This document shows positions 11,486 to 23,018 of a DNA stretch of 64,000 bases, in pieces. Source of the DNA: Cryptomeria japonica (Eukaryota > Streptophyta > Pinopsida > Cupressales > Cupressaceae); contig NC_081409.1 in assembly GCF_030272615.1 (NCBI RefSeq), positions 873,760,626 to 873,824,625 of the forward strand, written 5' to 3'. How positions within the stretch are numbered: position 1 is the stretch's first letter; each line of letters starts with the position of its first letter. Position numbers and translations under genes: made by a program. The notes under the pieces are model-generated. The model was given only the letters and a program-made list of their open reading frames with translations. It did not search any database and had not been told where the DNA came from.

Positions 11486-11953
11486 TGTTGGTGTAAATAA
11501 TTATTCATCATGGATATTATTACACCTTTCTTAAGTTTACTTAGGTACATGCATTTAATAGTAGTTTGGGTATGAGACACTTGGGTGTTTGTGGCACACT
11601 GAGATAGTGTGTGTAGGAGAATTTATGCCTTTTATGGCGTTGATCTTATCCTATTGTTACATTCCACCTCATGAGGAATATTTTATTGTTTCTCCTACCT
11701 ACTCACACCTATTTCCTACCTACCCTTGTTTCTTATTGAGCCACATGTCATGTTTGTGTGCTCACATATCCATATAGCCTTGCCTATATAAGTAGGCTCA
11801 TCTACATTGTTTGTATGGGCAATCATTGAACATCTTGTAATGATCCAGTTGATCATATTTTTCATCTTGATAGAATACTGTTTATTCCTATCATCTATTT
11901 TGTCTCTCTTATTTGTGCTTTTCATTGCCTCTAGATCTTGTTAAATTCTGACA
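11486..11953 (+). repeat. 3' LTR of H
   Basis: An uninterrupted 468-bp LTR, TGTTGGTG...TGACA. A TATA-like CTATATAAG near 11787 probably marks the promoter. It is the template that shows exactly where S1 entered the other LTR. Confidence 0.85.
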
Positions 11954-11958
11954 CAAAT

Positions 11959-12320
11959 GTATGTAGAAGTGTGATGAATAACCTTCAAAATAGGAGAAAT
12001 GTCAAATGTTATGCATGTAGTAGGTTTCGACATGTTGCTAATTAGTGCAAATCCAGACAAAATCAAATGAACTTCAAACCTAGTTAAGGAAATGTTATTT
12101 CCTATGCTTCCAATAAATTCGGTCACATTGCTAAATATTGCAGAACTAGGATTGTGAGGTTCAAAAGACAAGAACAAGAATTTGAAGTTTGATGAGAAGT
12201 GTAAAGAAAAAGTTGAGGAGATAAAAGATTAGATGAAGAAAACTTGGCTGAAGAAGAGTGATTCTAAGGTAGGAAGTGTGTCTGCACTTGATTCCGGTGC
12301 TAGAACCTCATCTAATAACT
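11959..12320 (+). pseudogene. G ORF1, second part: remaining zinc knuckles
   Basis: Directly after H the frame continues the first knuckle (its last Cys is at about 11962). It then reads CYACSRFRHVAN-stop-C and a third knuckle with one Cys changed to Ser, ending GHIAKYC. The end is a Lys/Glu-rich tail as in N1 ORF1. G therefore had three knuckles where N1 has four; the CSKC-type second knuckle is absent. Stops lie near 12047 and 12088, and a TAA near 12319 ends it. Bases 12321-12756 are the gap between ORF1 and ORF2, with no gene seen. Confidence 0.7.
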
Positions 12321-12756
12321 AAGCTAAGGCATCCGACCTTGGGAGAAGCTATCATGAAAATATTTCAAACCCCCTATTTAAGATCTATGCCTAATTTTGA
12401 TAGGTTGTAGAGGTGTATATGATGATTGTAGATTCTTTTGATGGACATCCGGAAGAATTCGAGCACATTTGAAGATCTAGAAAAGATTTCTTAGAGATGT
12501 AGAGTATTTGAAAGTATTTGAGCAAAACACATTTATTGCAGTAAAAATTTAGGTCTACCATGAATAAAAAGTGATTTTACCTCTTCATTTCACAGTTTGA
12601 AATTGAAGAGAAGAATTTTGAAGAGCTCTATGAAAAAGGCTATCAAGCGAGATCAAGAACTACAAATTTTCAAAGTGATTTGGCAAGAACCCCTAATCCG
12701 ATGTGAGGTATTTATCAGTAGAACTTTCTTAGTTTAAAATTTGTGAATTTGCAAGA

Positions 12757-13230
12757 ATGGTTGCATTTGGTACTATTACCCTTATTTTTGTGAACATCAT
12801 TGAGCGTGCTTGTCCAAGCTTCAAGAATCATCCCTTCAATTCCATGGAGGATGACCCTAAAAGTACATTTTCATTAGTGCCCTACAAAGTACTACATATT
12901 AAAGACATTAGGGTATACACATATTGTCCCATTGAGGAATTGGGAAGCTCTAAAATGTTGAATCTATATAATAATCAACTAGCAGATAAGAGTTTGGTGT
13001 TGAATCCAAAATTCCAAGGACTGCAAGACAAGGGTTTTGCATAGCTCGTCAGGTTTCCAATGTTCTATGAACAAGAATGGATTCGCTTCATCTTAAGGTA
13101 GGTACATGATGAATTTATATCATTGGACAAGCCCCACAAAATCATCAAGATAGTCATTCAAGTTGTAATAGGATTGTGTGCATCCAAAGAACTGTCATCC
13201 TTGAAGCAAGTGAATAATGACATTGTGACC
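12757..13230 (+). pseudogene. G ORF2, amino-terminal part
   Basis: From ATG 12757 the frame aligns with N1 ORF2: VYTYCPIEELG matches IYIHCNIEELG, and RFILR-stop-VHDEFISLDKPHKI matches the RIVLSRVHGEFFWLD segment. Stops lie near 13042 and 13099. Identity to N1 is low but the order is the same, so ORF2 predates the split of G from N1. Homology ends at about 13230, where K begins. The segment between here and the NLLVCLML-like region is missing. Confidence 0.65.
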
Positions 13231-13526
13231 TGCAATGCCCGACAAAATACTCTAGAGAAATACAATAACATGCAAAATAGAGATAAATGTTTCTTAAAAC
13301 ATCACATAAGCTAATACAACATATATAATCAACAACTCATATGCATTCAAAATTCATTAGCACTCAACATATAATTACTCATCAAAGACATAATACGCAA
13401 ATCATGATACGCAAGTAGAATTAAAACACATTATATCATCTAGCTTCCCTCGGGTATCTCAATGCCACTACTTTAACTACACACTTAACAAATCCTAATA
13501 AATAGAACACATTCCTAACATGATAC
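13231..13526. other. Block K, part 1 (unclassified, AT-rich)
   Basis: At 13231 the similarity to ORF2 stops and AT-rich sequence starts with TGCAATGCCC, which resembles the TGTAA(T/C)(G/A)CCC start of some plant Gypsy LTRs. It continues at 44662 after copia P is removed. I see no gene. Whether K is an LTR element, and where it ends, is unresolved; a matching target duplication for TGACC (13226-13230) was not found on the right. Confidence 0.4.
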
Positions 13527-14756
13527 TATTGTAATTATGGATGAATTGATTATGTGTTACATTGATGTTTTGTCATTGATGTCAACACTAGCTATTATGG
13601 ATGGTTACCAACAGATAGGTTTTGGTTACTGGTAGAAGATCTAGTCTTACCAACAAAAGAGATTATCTATTGGACAATTTCGGCATGTTTGGATCAATGG
13701 AGTATGTTTGATTTTATGTGTTACATGCTCTTGGGATATTTTTTGGTCAGTTGGTATTGACTTGGTAATCGGATGCTATCATACATTCTTGTAAACCCTT
13801 ACCAGCATTGGTTTAAGGTTTTACCAGTATATCTTTCACTGAGGAATCATGACATGATGCATAAGTAGTGTTGGTGCAGCTTCTAAATGGATTTCAGGAT
13901 GTTGAAGATGTTATTTGATCATGCTTCAAGACATTACTTTGGAGTGGTGGACCCATAATAGGTCTGGTGCCTATCTAGGTTACAGACCGATATCATGTTA
14001 ACATGTACTCTACACGTTACTAGGATGTTTTGGGATGATTTATGGATTTTTTATTATTTTTTTGGTCTTAAGACGACATGGCATATCATTGTAATATGGA
14101 TTTATGTAATGATCTTATTGTAATATCTTTTAGGTTGCTAACCAAATTGGATTAGGCCTTAGGGTTAGTATAAATGAATGTAAGATCTCATTGTAAGATC
14201 GCGTATCGTGGTCATGAATTGTAATATCTTATGTGAAGGAATTTGGGTCAATCATTGAGGATCGAATTGGGATTAAGGAAGAGGTCAAAGGCCTTCGGTA
14301 GTGAGCTTAACCAAGACTGTAATCAGGCATGGTAGATGCTATCTCTGGCAGTTCACTCTATTGGATTGTTGTCCAAATATCTTGAGGTGGTTTTAACCTC
14401 TCTGTGGTTAGTGAGACTCTTTTGTAATGAGTAGTATGCTCTAGGTAGTGTGCCTTCCTACAAGTGCAGGACCCTCATTGTAACACATACTTTCTACAGA
14501 AGTATCATCTGACCGTGGGTAGGCTTCCCACCATGGTTTTTCCCTTTCTAGGTTTTCCACATGCAAATCATTGTATTATGTGGTATGATTACATTGTGTT
14601 GAGTATCTGTTTCATTGTTAATTTTAATTGTTTACCGGTATCTGTTTCTACTTTATCGGTACTTAATTTGGTTAAAGGTTATTAAGTGGATTAAATGTTA
14701 ACTGTTAAGAACTGATTCACCCCCCCCCTCTCAGTTGTTCACTGGTTATCCTAACA
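13527..14756 (+). repeat. 5' LTR of P
   Basis: About 1,230 bp, starting TATTGTAATTATGG (eroded from a TGTTGGCATTATGG-like start) and ending CACCCCCCCCTCTCAGTTGTTCACTGG...CTAACA. It is colinear with 43413-44656. About one base in eight differs over the first 118 bases I compared, so the insertion is old. Confidence 0.87.
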
Positions 14757-14758
14757 AT

Positions 14759-14770
14759 TGGTATCAGAGA
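14759..14770 (+). other. Primer binding site of P (one change)
   Basis: TGGTATCAGAGA, two bases after the LTR; the last base differs from the tRNA-Met-type site. Confidence 0.8.
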
Positions 14771-14814
14771 TTTGGTCCTCTTTTGCAGAAGCTTAACTGC
14801 TTGAGGTAGATCTT

Positions 14815-15903
14815 ATGGTAGCTAACATTTCTAATCCACTGGCAACTATTTTCAGAAGAGAAATTCCTAAGCTTGATGGAACAAATTCTGGGATATGGAA
14901 GATTCGAATGGAGACTCATCTTAGATTTCTTGGAAAGGATATTTGGGAGATCACTGAGAAAGGATATACACCTTATGATCTGGCATCTGGCAATCCTACT
15001 CCTGCAGACTTGGATAAGAATATTGAAAATTATTGCAGAGATAGAGAAGCCCTCTTGTGTACACTTACTGATCAACAGATCATGGGATTGACTGATAAAT
15101 CATCAACAAAGTTTATGTGGGACAAATTGCAAACTCTAAATGAAGGTGACCCTATAGACAAAATTACTAAACTTGATGGTTACTGGGTAAGATATGAAAA
15201 CTTGAAAATGGAAGATAATGAAAGCATTGTTGTGTTTATGGAAAGAGTAAATGAGATTGTTATGGGAATTCAATGTTGTGGAGGATTTTTGAGTGAAGAT
15301 GAAATAGTTTCTAAAGTCTTGAGAGCCCTTCCATCGACTTACAAGATGAAGGAAACTACAATTAATGAGTTAAGAACAATGGAAAACACTTCAGTTAACA
15401 GAGACATTCTGATTGGAAAATTATCTTCTTTTGAGCTTGAAGAATTTGGATCTTCTGGAGCTGTAAGGTCTGAACCTACTTTTCATGCATCATCGTCATC
15501 ATCATCATCTACTGGTAAAAGTGATTGTAAATTCCTATATGCAAAAGAATTGGAAGACATGAGGAAAGAAGATGAAGAAATTGAGCAACTTGAAGCCTTA
15601 TTTGCTAGAAGAGTACCTAAAGGACCGACGAGAAGTAAGTATGAAGGAAAATCACCTTTTAAATTTTTTGCATGTAATAAGATTGATCATTTTGCATCTA
15701 GATGTCTTAAAAGGAATGCATGGTTTGAGGAAAGAGTTAAGAAATCTTTTAAGCCTGACCAGAATAGATATAGATTCAAGAAAAGTGAACAATGCTACAT
15801 AACAGATGAGGAAGGAGTAACTAATGACTCTGGGGATGAATTGGTAGAAGACTCTATTCTAGTGGATCCGGCAATGGAAAGGAATGGGTGTTCTACGCTT
15901 TAA
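14815..15903 (+). pseudogene. P gag (copia type)
   Basis: An open frame of 362 codons from ATG 14815, 45 bases after the primer site. It has the copia Gag pattern: LDGTNSGIWKIRMETHL near the start (UBN2/DUF4219-like), a helical core with NEIVMGIQCCGGFLSEDEIVSKVLRALPS, and a Lys-rich tail with one knuckle-like motif, FACNKIDHFASRC, whose first Cys is Phe. The frame ends at 15903 by frameshift, with pol continuing in another frame from about 15888. It would form the virus-like particle. Apart from the knuckle and the frameshift it is the best-kept gene of P. Confidence 0.85.
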
Positions 15904-16290
15904 AGGAAGATGTACTAGAACTGGCTATCAAGAATGAGGAAAAGGCCCTGACAGCAAAAGTTGAAGATAAGGATGAATGGGTAATTGATAGTGGATGCTC
16001 ACATCATATGACTAGAGATAAAGGGAAATTTTTGTCCCTACAAGAATACAATGATGGTCAAGTCATATTTGGAGATGACAAAGCATGTATGATGAAAGGT
16101 AGAGGTATTATTTATTTGGATGGTAAGAATAGCACTGATAATGTCTATTATGTAGAAGGTTTAAAGCATAATCTTTTGAGTGTTGGTCAACTGGTGGACA
16201 AGGGTTTCCAACTTTAGTTTAAAGATAAAAAATGCAAAATCATTAACAAGATTGGTTTGGAGATTGGTACTAATACTCAAAATGGAGGTA
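15888..16290 (+). pseudogene. P protease region of pol
   Basis: WVIDSGCSHHMTRDK near 15978-16022 carries the aspartic-protease D-S-G active site of copia elements. NVYYVEGLKHNLLSVGQL is the usual conserved segment after it. A TAG near 16216 interrupts the frame where the pattern expects Gln. N1 copy B cuts the gene at 16291-16295 (target ATATC), just before the integrase zinc finger. Confidence 0.85.
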
Positions 16291-16295
16291 ATATC

Positions 16296-17118
16296 TGTTG
16301 GCATTCTACACTCTAATGAGAACAATGGTGTTGTTATTGATGGAAACCTACTGGCAACCTTCTAGAAACCACTCGGCATTCATCTGGTAAAGACATCGGC
16401 AGGCACCGACACCGACAGACACTTCACCGGTAGTGGCAACAATGCATACTGACACTCCAAACGACAAGAATAAACTTTTATTTATTGTATTTAATTATAA
16501 TTATCTTTTGTAAAGTTGACATGGCATATTGTAATAGACTCATATATGTATGATATCTTGTAAATCATTTTCATATAGAAGATGGAATAGGAATGAGCGA
16601 ATAATAAGGAAGTTATATGCAAATGCATAAGGTAGATTTTGTATAAGGTTAATGGTTATAGTATGAGTTTAAACTGGTACTGAACCTGGCATAGTTGATG
16701 TTTATTTGAAGCAGTACATTGTATTGGATTTTCATAATCCATTTTGTAAGTCAGTGAGACTTCTATTTTGTAGATTGAGCAGTGAGCTCTAGGCAGTTGG
16801 CCTACCTGCATGTGCAGGCCCCTCATTGTAAGTAATATTTATTCATTGGCCAGTGAGTGAATATTGTGGTCACAAATCCCACCAAGGTTTTTCTCACACT
16901 GATTTTCCTCATTAAAAATCTTGTGTTATGGTGTGTTTTCTATGTTTTCATAATTGCTTATGTTTACTGCATTAATTCTTATTTACTGGTACACTTTCTG
17001 GAATGCAAAATACTTAATAAGGTTAAAAAATCTATCAACCAGTTAGATACTTATTCAACCCCCCCCCCCTCTCAGTATCTTTGGGACTATCATTAATCCT
17101 AACAATTGGTATTAGAGC
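16296..17118 (+). repeat. 5' LTR and primer site of B
   Basis: LTR 16296-17104 (809 bp), TGTTGGCATTCTACACTC...CCTAACA, followed by the primer site TGGTATTAGAGC at 17107-17118 (one C-to-T change). Near its end the LTR carries a run of about 10 C and CTCTCAGTATCT. Confidence 0.88.
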
Positions 17119-17175
17119 CTGGTCCTCTATTTTCAAAAGCCTAATATCTTGAGGAAGATTTTGACACTGGTACAG

Positions 17176-18288
17176 ATGGAGAACTTAAGAAAGCAATTGG
17201 AAGGAGCTCTTGTAGACTATGATTCAGAGAAGTTGAAGAATATCAAACTTGAAGATGATCTGAGGACTGCACAGGAATTCATTCAAGGACTTTAGGAGAA
17301 TCTTACTATTGCTAGAAATAAAAGAAAATAACTTCATGAGAAGATGAAAAATGATAATGATGAAAAGGACACTCTTAATGAGCTTGTGAACAAATTGAGG
17401 CAAGAAAACATGACTATGAGGAATGAAATGAAAGATATGACAATGAGATTTTGTAAAGACATTGAAGATAGAAAGAATAATGAAGATGACTTGACTAGGA
17501 GACTCAATGATGTTGGAAATAAAAATCTAAAACTCAGTCATGAAAATGATATGTTGAAGACAGATTTGATTCACATGCAACATGATAAAATTGAACTTAT
17601 GAGACAAATGGGAATTCTAGAAAATGAGTTGGCTACTGCAAATCAACATAAAGAGAAATTCAAGAAAAGTTTAGAAGAACTTGATGATATACTGAAAAGT
17701 CAAAAACCTAATGGAGATACTAATGGACTTGGATTTGAAGTTGGTGAAAGTTCCGGTACTACAAACAATCATGATCATAGTAAACCGGTAAGACAACCTA
17801 ATGCTTACAAATTTAATGGGAAATGCTTTAACTGTAACAAGTATGGTCATAGGGAAAATCAATGTAGATCTAGAAACAATGAGAATGTTAATGCACCCAC
17901 TAGTCAATGTTCCAAATGCAACAAAGTTGGTCATAATTTAGAAAACTACAGAATGAATGTGAGATGTTATGTTTGTGGAAGATTTGGGCACTTATCTAAT
18001 CAATGCAGAACACAAACCGACATAGGATATGGAAAGGCTATTCAAAATAATATTGTGACTTGATATGCTTGTAACAAGATTGGACATATTGCAAAATTTT
18101 ATAGAATTAAGACTGCATCAGAAAATAATAAAGGACCCAATTTGAAAGGCAATGAGAAGGTAGATGAGGTAAAGCAAGAATTTTCAAAACAATGGATTAG
18201 AAAGACAGATCAGAATGTTGATGAGACTATTTCTTCACCGGTAGAATAGAGTATTACTGCACCGGTAGGAGATTCTTCATCCAACTGA
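17176..18288 (+). pseudogene. B ORF1, coiled-coil protein with four CCHC knuckles
   Basis: 371 codons in one frame from ATG 17176 to TGA 18286-18288, almost exactly the length of A ORF1. Stops at about 17294, 17329, 18061 and 18247 are single-base changes. The coiled coil runs to about 17700. The knuckles are CFNCNKYGHRENQC, CSKCNKVGHNLENY (last Cys lost), CYVCGRFGHLSNQC and a fourth in which the TGA precedes YACNKIGHIAKFY. The order and spacing are those of A and D, so the four-knuckle layout is ancestral to N1. Bases 18289-18591 are the ORF1-ORF2 gap. Confidence 0.8.
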
Positions 18289-18437
18289 GAAGTAACCCTT
18301 TAGGGGTATTGTAGCAAGCTGAATATCATGTAGATTACCCTCAGTAGATGGTGAGAAGATATATTTCTTCTTTACTGGCAGATATTTTAAGTTTCACCTA
18401 ATCGACAAGCATTTATTGTGGTTGTTGAAATAAATTT

Positions 18438-18447
18438 CATTATAAAT
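18438..18447 (+). promoter_or_regulatory. Conserved TATA motif before ORF2 in B
   Basis: CATTATAAAT lies about 145-154 bases before the ORF2 ATG (18592). A and D have CATTATAAA at the same place. AAGGTATTT lies shortly before the ATG in all three. Confidence 0.5.
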
Positions 18448-18591
18448 CATCGATTTTCCCTCTTTTTCAATTCACCGAGCATTCAAACTAGCAGAGAGAA
18501 TGAAATCTGAGCAAAGGCATTCAAGGTGAAGAAGTGAAGCAATTTCTTTCAAGCACTCAAACTTTTTCAGGCAACTTAAGGTATTTTTCAA

Positions 18592-19696
18592 ATGACTTCC
18601 TCTTCTGCTCCTGAATTTATTGCAAACCCTACTATTGTGGAAATTGTAAAATGCCCTAGGCCCATTTTCAAAATTATTCCTAAGATAGCTAAGCAAGATG
18701 ATTCCATAGGTGCATTTTCAAAAATTCCTAAAGGTGTAGCTTATGTTGAAGACCCTAGGATTTATATTCACTGCAATATTGAAGAATTAGGTTTTGTGGA
18801 AGTGTTAAAGATGTTTAAAATCGTAATTTGTGATGAAAATGGAAATGTCAAACCTGAGCATAAGATTATTGAGACTTTAGGATTTGTAGAAATCTTGAAC
18901 ATCCCTAAATTTACAGAGGAAGTAGTGAGGATTGTCCTAAGTAGGGAACATGGAGAATTTATTTAATTAGATTTAGTCTGCAAATTCACTCGGCAAGCAA
19001 TTAGGGTAGTGACAGGTTTACCCTCAACCAACAGCAGACCTGACAAAATAAAAAAGGTACCTAGCAACACACTCATGACCTTAACTAGAGCAACATCTGA
19101 TAGTAGATCTCTGAGAGTAAATGGCATCAAGGATATCAATGTGAGATTCATAAGTATGATTTTAGGTTACAAGACAACACATGCAAACACACTTAATTCA
19201 GTTTCCAGTCTTTGCATTAAAAGTGCTTATGATATTGTAAATAATGGTGCAAAAATAGATGTGTGTGAATGGCTGAAGGATGAACTAGTAGATAAATTGA
19301 AAAAGATAAAAGGTGATAAGAAAGGGACATTTTGTTTTGGTAATCTATTGTTATGCCTTATGTTGTATTTCTCAAAAGAAATCCCCGGTTTTGGATATAA
19401 ATATTTTGGTTATGACATACCGGTAGGAAAACAATTGCAAGAAGCCTTCACCGGCATGGGTACTGCTAGGGAAAACAATATAAATAAGTATTTCAAAGCT
19501 TTCCAAGCCAAAATAAAAACTAGAGAGAGACTACCATAGAGTATAGTAGATAAATATGATAAGGAAATCTATTTTGTGATTAAGAAAGATGAAATATGGA
19601 TGAAAGCAGTTCTTCCTGGAACTGTATGGGTAACTGAAATGGGGTATGAGGCTGATGTGAATATTATTGAGACTTATGCTAAAGCCCTATTGGAAG
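18592..19696 (+). pseudogene. B ORF2, amino-terminal third
   Basis: In one frame from ATG 18592, with only two stops (18964-18966 and 19537-19539) before copy C interrupts it inside the segment matching ETYAKALLEA at 19696. It has the family motifs IYIHCNIEELG, RIVLSREHGEF, NVRFISMILGYK, SSLCIKSAYDIV, KIDVCEWLKDEL, FGYDIPVGKQL and KDEIWMKAVLPGTVWV. Function is unknown. It resumes in the same phase at 38166 once C and one target copy are removed. Confidence 0.8.
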
Positions 19697-20479
19697 TTGA
19701 TAAGATTAATGACAGTCCCAAAGATACTGAGAGGGGGGGGGGGGTGAATCGGTATCTAACCGATTAACAGATTCTTTAACCTTATTATGTATTTTGTATT
19801 CCAAAATAGTGTACTGGTAAATAAGAATTAATGCAGTAAATAGGAACAATAAAGACAACATAGAAAGAACACCATAAAACAATATTTTTAATGAGGAAAC
19901 CCAGTGTGGGAAAAACCTCTATGGGATTTATGACCCACAATATTCATTCACTGGCCAATGAATGGATATTACTTACAATGTGATGCCTACACATGGAGGA
20001 AGGCCAACTGCCTAGAGCTCATTGCTCAAATACAAAAGGAAGTCTCACTGACTTACAAAATGGATTCTGAGAATCCAATATAGTGTACTACTACAATTCA
20101 GCATCTACTATGCCAGGTTCAGTACTGGATTAAGCTCATACTATAACCATAAACCCTTATACAAAATATGCCTTAATATTCGCTCATCACTTCTACATTA
20201 TCCATCATGTTAATCCTATATGAAAATGATTTACAAGATCTCATACATATATGAGTCTTATTACAATATGCCATGTCGGCTTTACAAAAGATATTTACAA
20301 TTAAATACAATAAACAAAATCCCATCGGCTAGGATATCGATAAACATTGTTGTCGTTGTCGGTGTAATGTCTGTCAGTACCGGTGCCGGTGCCTATCGGT
20401 GCCACAAGATTACAAGGTTTCCATCAATGAAAACACCTTCAATCACCTATAATTCTCAATAGAGTGTGCAATGCCAACA
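19697..20479 (-). repeat. 3' LTR of C
   Basis: About 783 bp, ending TGCCAACA at 20472-20479, with eroded outer bases (TTGATAAG for the expected TGTTAGG). The polypurine tract follows at 20481-20502, and a second tract-like copy at about 20622-20650. Bases 20480-20680 are otherwise non-coding. Confidence 0.85.
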
Positions 20480-20680
20480 ATCTCCCCCTTTGGCATTGAT
20501 GGCAACACTCATGAGAAAAATCCAAAATCTATCCCAAAAAGTGAAGTCCAAAATTTTACCAAAAATGTGTGCTCCCCCTGAGCAAATGATCTCCTCTGAT
20601 AACCATTTTTCTTTGTCCCACTACTCCCCCTTTGACATCAATGACAAAGGTTGTCAAAAATTGTCTAATGAGTGCAGATT

Positions 20681-21985
20681 TTAACTTGAACTTTGTAACT
20701 GGTTGGTTACAATCTGGAATATGTCTGCTAAAACTAAGTTTAAGTTCTGAATAAACCTATTACCATCCTTCATAGCTACCTCAGTTCTCTGAATTGTACT
20801 GGTGAGATGATGCATATGTTCCTCCGGTGTCTTTTGTCCTTGAATTAATGCCTCAAAGATTTCTTTCCTTAGAGAGATAAGGTTATCTAACTTAGGAATG
20901 ATTTTGCACTTAAGCTCTCTAGCTTTTCCCTTTATCCTTTCCTTCTCTTTTTCTAACTTCTCCAATTTTTCTTCAAATCCAGCAATTTCTTTCTCAATAA
21001 CTGATATAGGTTCAGATGAACCAATGATATTATCAGCTATATCATCTATTTCTTTTTGAAATTTTCTAATTTCCTTATCAATGTTAACTGTCAACATATT
21101 TGTCTTGCAAGTATCTCTGTACAGTTCCTTATACTCCAAAATTGTTGCATTTAGTGCCGGTAAAAGTGTATTGATGTGTTCCATGCACTTGTTTATTGTT
21201 TCCTTAAAGAATTTTCCTTTTTCCTTCTCCATTTTCTCCTTGAATGTTTCTTCATTTATTTGGTCAACTATCAGTATATTGCCAGTAATATATTTAGACA
21301 ATGTGTCTAACTGGCTTAAAGAATCCTTTACATTATCTACATTGCATTTGGGTGCAATCAACTTAAGAATAGGAATTATGTCATCAATTTCTTTATAGGT
21401 CAATGCATTATAATATGTTATTTTCTTTATTGAATCTAGAAGTACTTCAGTCACATTAGTAGTTCTAAATTTTGTTTGTGAAGTGCCAGATGTTTGACCA
21501 ACTACCTTTACAATTTTTGTGCTTCTGATGGGAGTAACCAAATTTGCCTAAATTGACCTCTAGTGGGTCAGTGTGTTTACATTTCCACTAGAAATGGTTT
21601 TGGTTTCTCTGTGATTGTCGGTTTCACTACCTCAATGTGTACCTATGACTCACCCGGTGTCTCTGCTTGTTTCATTGTGTTATCCACTATCGATGTCTTT
21701 GTTACTGTCTCTACAAGTTTCTCTGTGCTTGCATCAGTATTACTAGTAACCATTCCACTGTCCAAGGTTTCCACTGAATGCTCTACTTGTTCTGCCTTCT
21801 CTATTTGTGTTCTAACCCCAATGTTATCTATAGGTGTTCCAACCTCAATATTATCTACCAGTTGCTCAGTAGCAATATCATTATTTTTTTTTGTGCTTTC
21901 CTTATCAACTACAATTTTTACTTCCTGAGTGTCAATATTCATAGTGTACAACTTTTTTGACTCAGGGTTGGTATCCTCATGTGGT
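20681..21985 (-). pseudogene. C ORF2, carboxyl-terminal part
   Basis: The best-preserved carboxyl half of ORF2: a 286-codon clean stretch (20681-21541) preceded by a linker frame (21643 to about 21985). The linker is Thr/Val/Glu-rich (LYTMNIDTQEVKIVVDKES). The end region has TNVTEVLLDSIKKI, a Lys/Glu-rich coiled coil (EEKLEKLEKEKERIKGKAREL), SLRKEIFEALIQGQKTPEEH, and ends LADIFQIVTNQLQ. The phase matches 27633 upward once D and one target copy are removed, so D entered the linker. Confidence 0.78.
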
Positions 21986-21990
21986 GTATC

Positions 21991-22797
21991 TATTAGGATT
22001 CCCACAGATACTGAGAGGGGGGTGGGGTGAATCAATATCTAACTGGTTTATAGATTTTCTCAACTTAAAACATGTCGAGCATATTAATACAGTGAACTAG
22101 TAAATAGAAAGTAATGCAATAAATAGAGATAAAAACAACCACATGAAAAACACACCATAACACAAAGATTTAACAAGGAAACCCAGTGTGGGAAAAACCT
22201 CAGTGGGATTTGTGACCCACAATATTCACTTACTAGCCAATAAGAGAATATTACTACTACAAGAGGGGCCTAGACGTGCAGGAAGGCCAATTGCCTAGAG
22301 CTCACTACTCAAATACAAAATAGGAAGTCTCACTAACTTACAAAATGGATTATATAAATCCACTGTCTTATATTGCTTCAAAATAGCATCTATAATGCCA
22401 GATCCAGTACTGGTTTCTGCTCTGCTTCTTACATAAAACCTTAACCTATAATTCGCATTAAAGGTCTGCCTTATTTCACCTAATTACATTCTTCTTACTT
22501 ACACAAAATATTCTACCATGACCTCTCTTATATAAGAGTCATTTTACAACTTGCCAAGTCGGCTTACAATTATTTTACAAATAATAAACAAAATATATTA
22601 CAACAAAAATCTTGTCGGCCTCTGTGTCGGTATGCTTCCTTTCACTGTCGGTGTCGGTGATCTGAGTGTCGGTGTAGAGTTTGATCTTGCTAGTGCTGGT
22701 GGAATGCCTTGTCGGTGTCATAGTACTATAAGGTTGCCATCAATGACAAAACCTTCAATCACCTACAATGTCTCATTGGAGTGTGCATATGCCAACA
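21991..22797 (-). repeat. 3' LTR of D
   Basis: 807 bp, TATTAGGATTCCC...TGCCAACA (first bases eroded from TGTTAGG). The polypurine tract follows at 22798-22820 and the second tract-like copy at about 22954-22990. Bases 22798-23018 are otherwise non-coding. Confidence 0.86.
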
Positions 22798-23018
22798 ATC
22801 TCCCCCTTTGGCATTGATGGAAACACTCATGAGAAAATTTCAAAAGTGTATCCAAAACTTGTAATCCAAAAATTGTTTCCAAAAATGTGTACCAAAAATA
22901 TATGAGCTCCCCTTGAGCAGATAAGTCTTTTGCTGATTATTTTCTCATACTACTACTCCCCCTTTGGCATCAATGACAAAGGTTGTCAAGGTGTCAATAG
23001 AGTTGTAGTTTTTCTGTC

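Larger units (their letters stand above)
1446..11953 (+). mobile_element. Element H, short non-coding LTR element inserted in G ORF1
   Basis: Two LTRs share the start (T)GTTGGTGTAAATAATT and the end at a TCTAGATCTTG...ACA segment: 1446-2986 (split by S1) and 11486-11953. Flanking 5-mers are aaaat (1441-1445) and caaat (11954-11958), a target duplication with one mismatch. Removing H restores the G ORF1 zinc knuckle in frame. Without N1 copy A, the H interior is only about 1.75 kb and holds no recognisable gag or pol. H is therefore a non-autonomous, TRIM/LARD-like element. Confidence 0.8.

Noticed and set aside
14464-14685. Short frames inside LTRs of P, A, B and D
   Set aside because: They lie inside non-coding LTR sequence and are not conserved between LTR copies.
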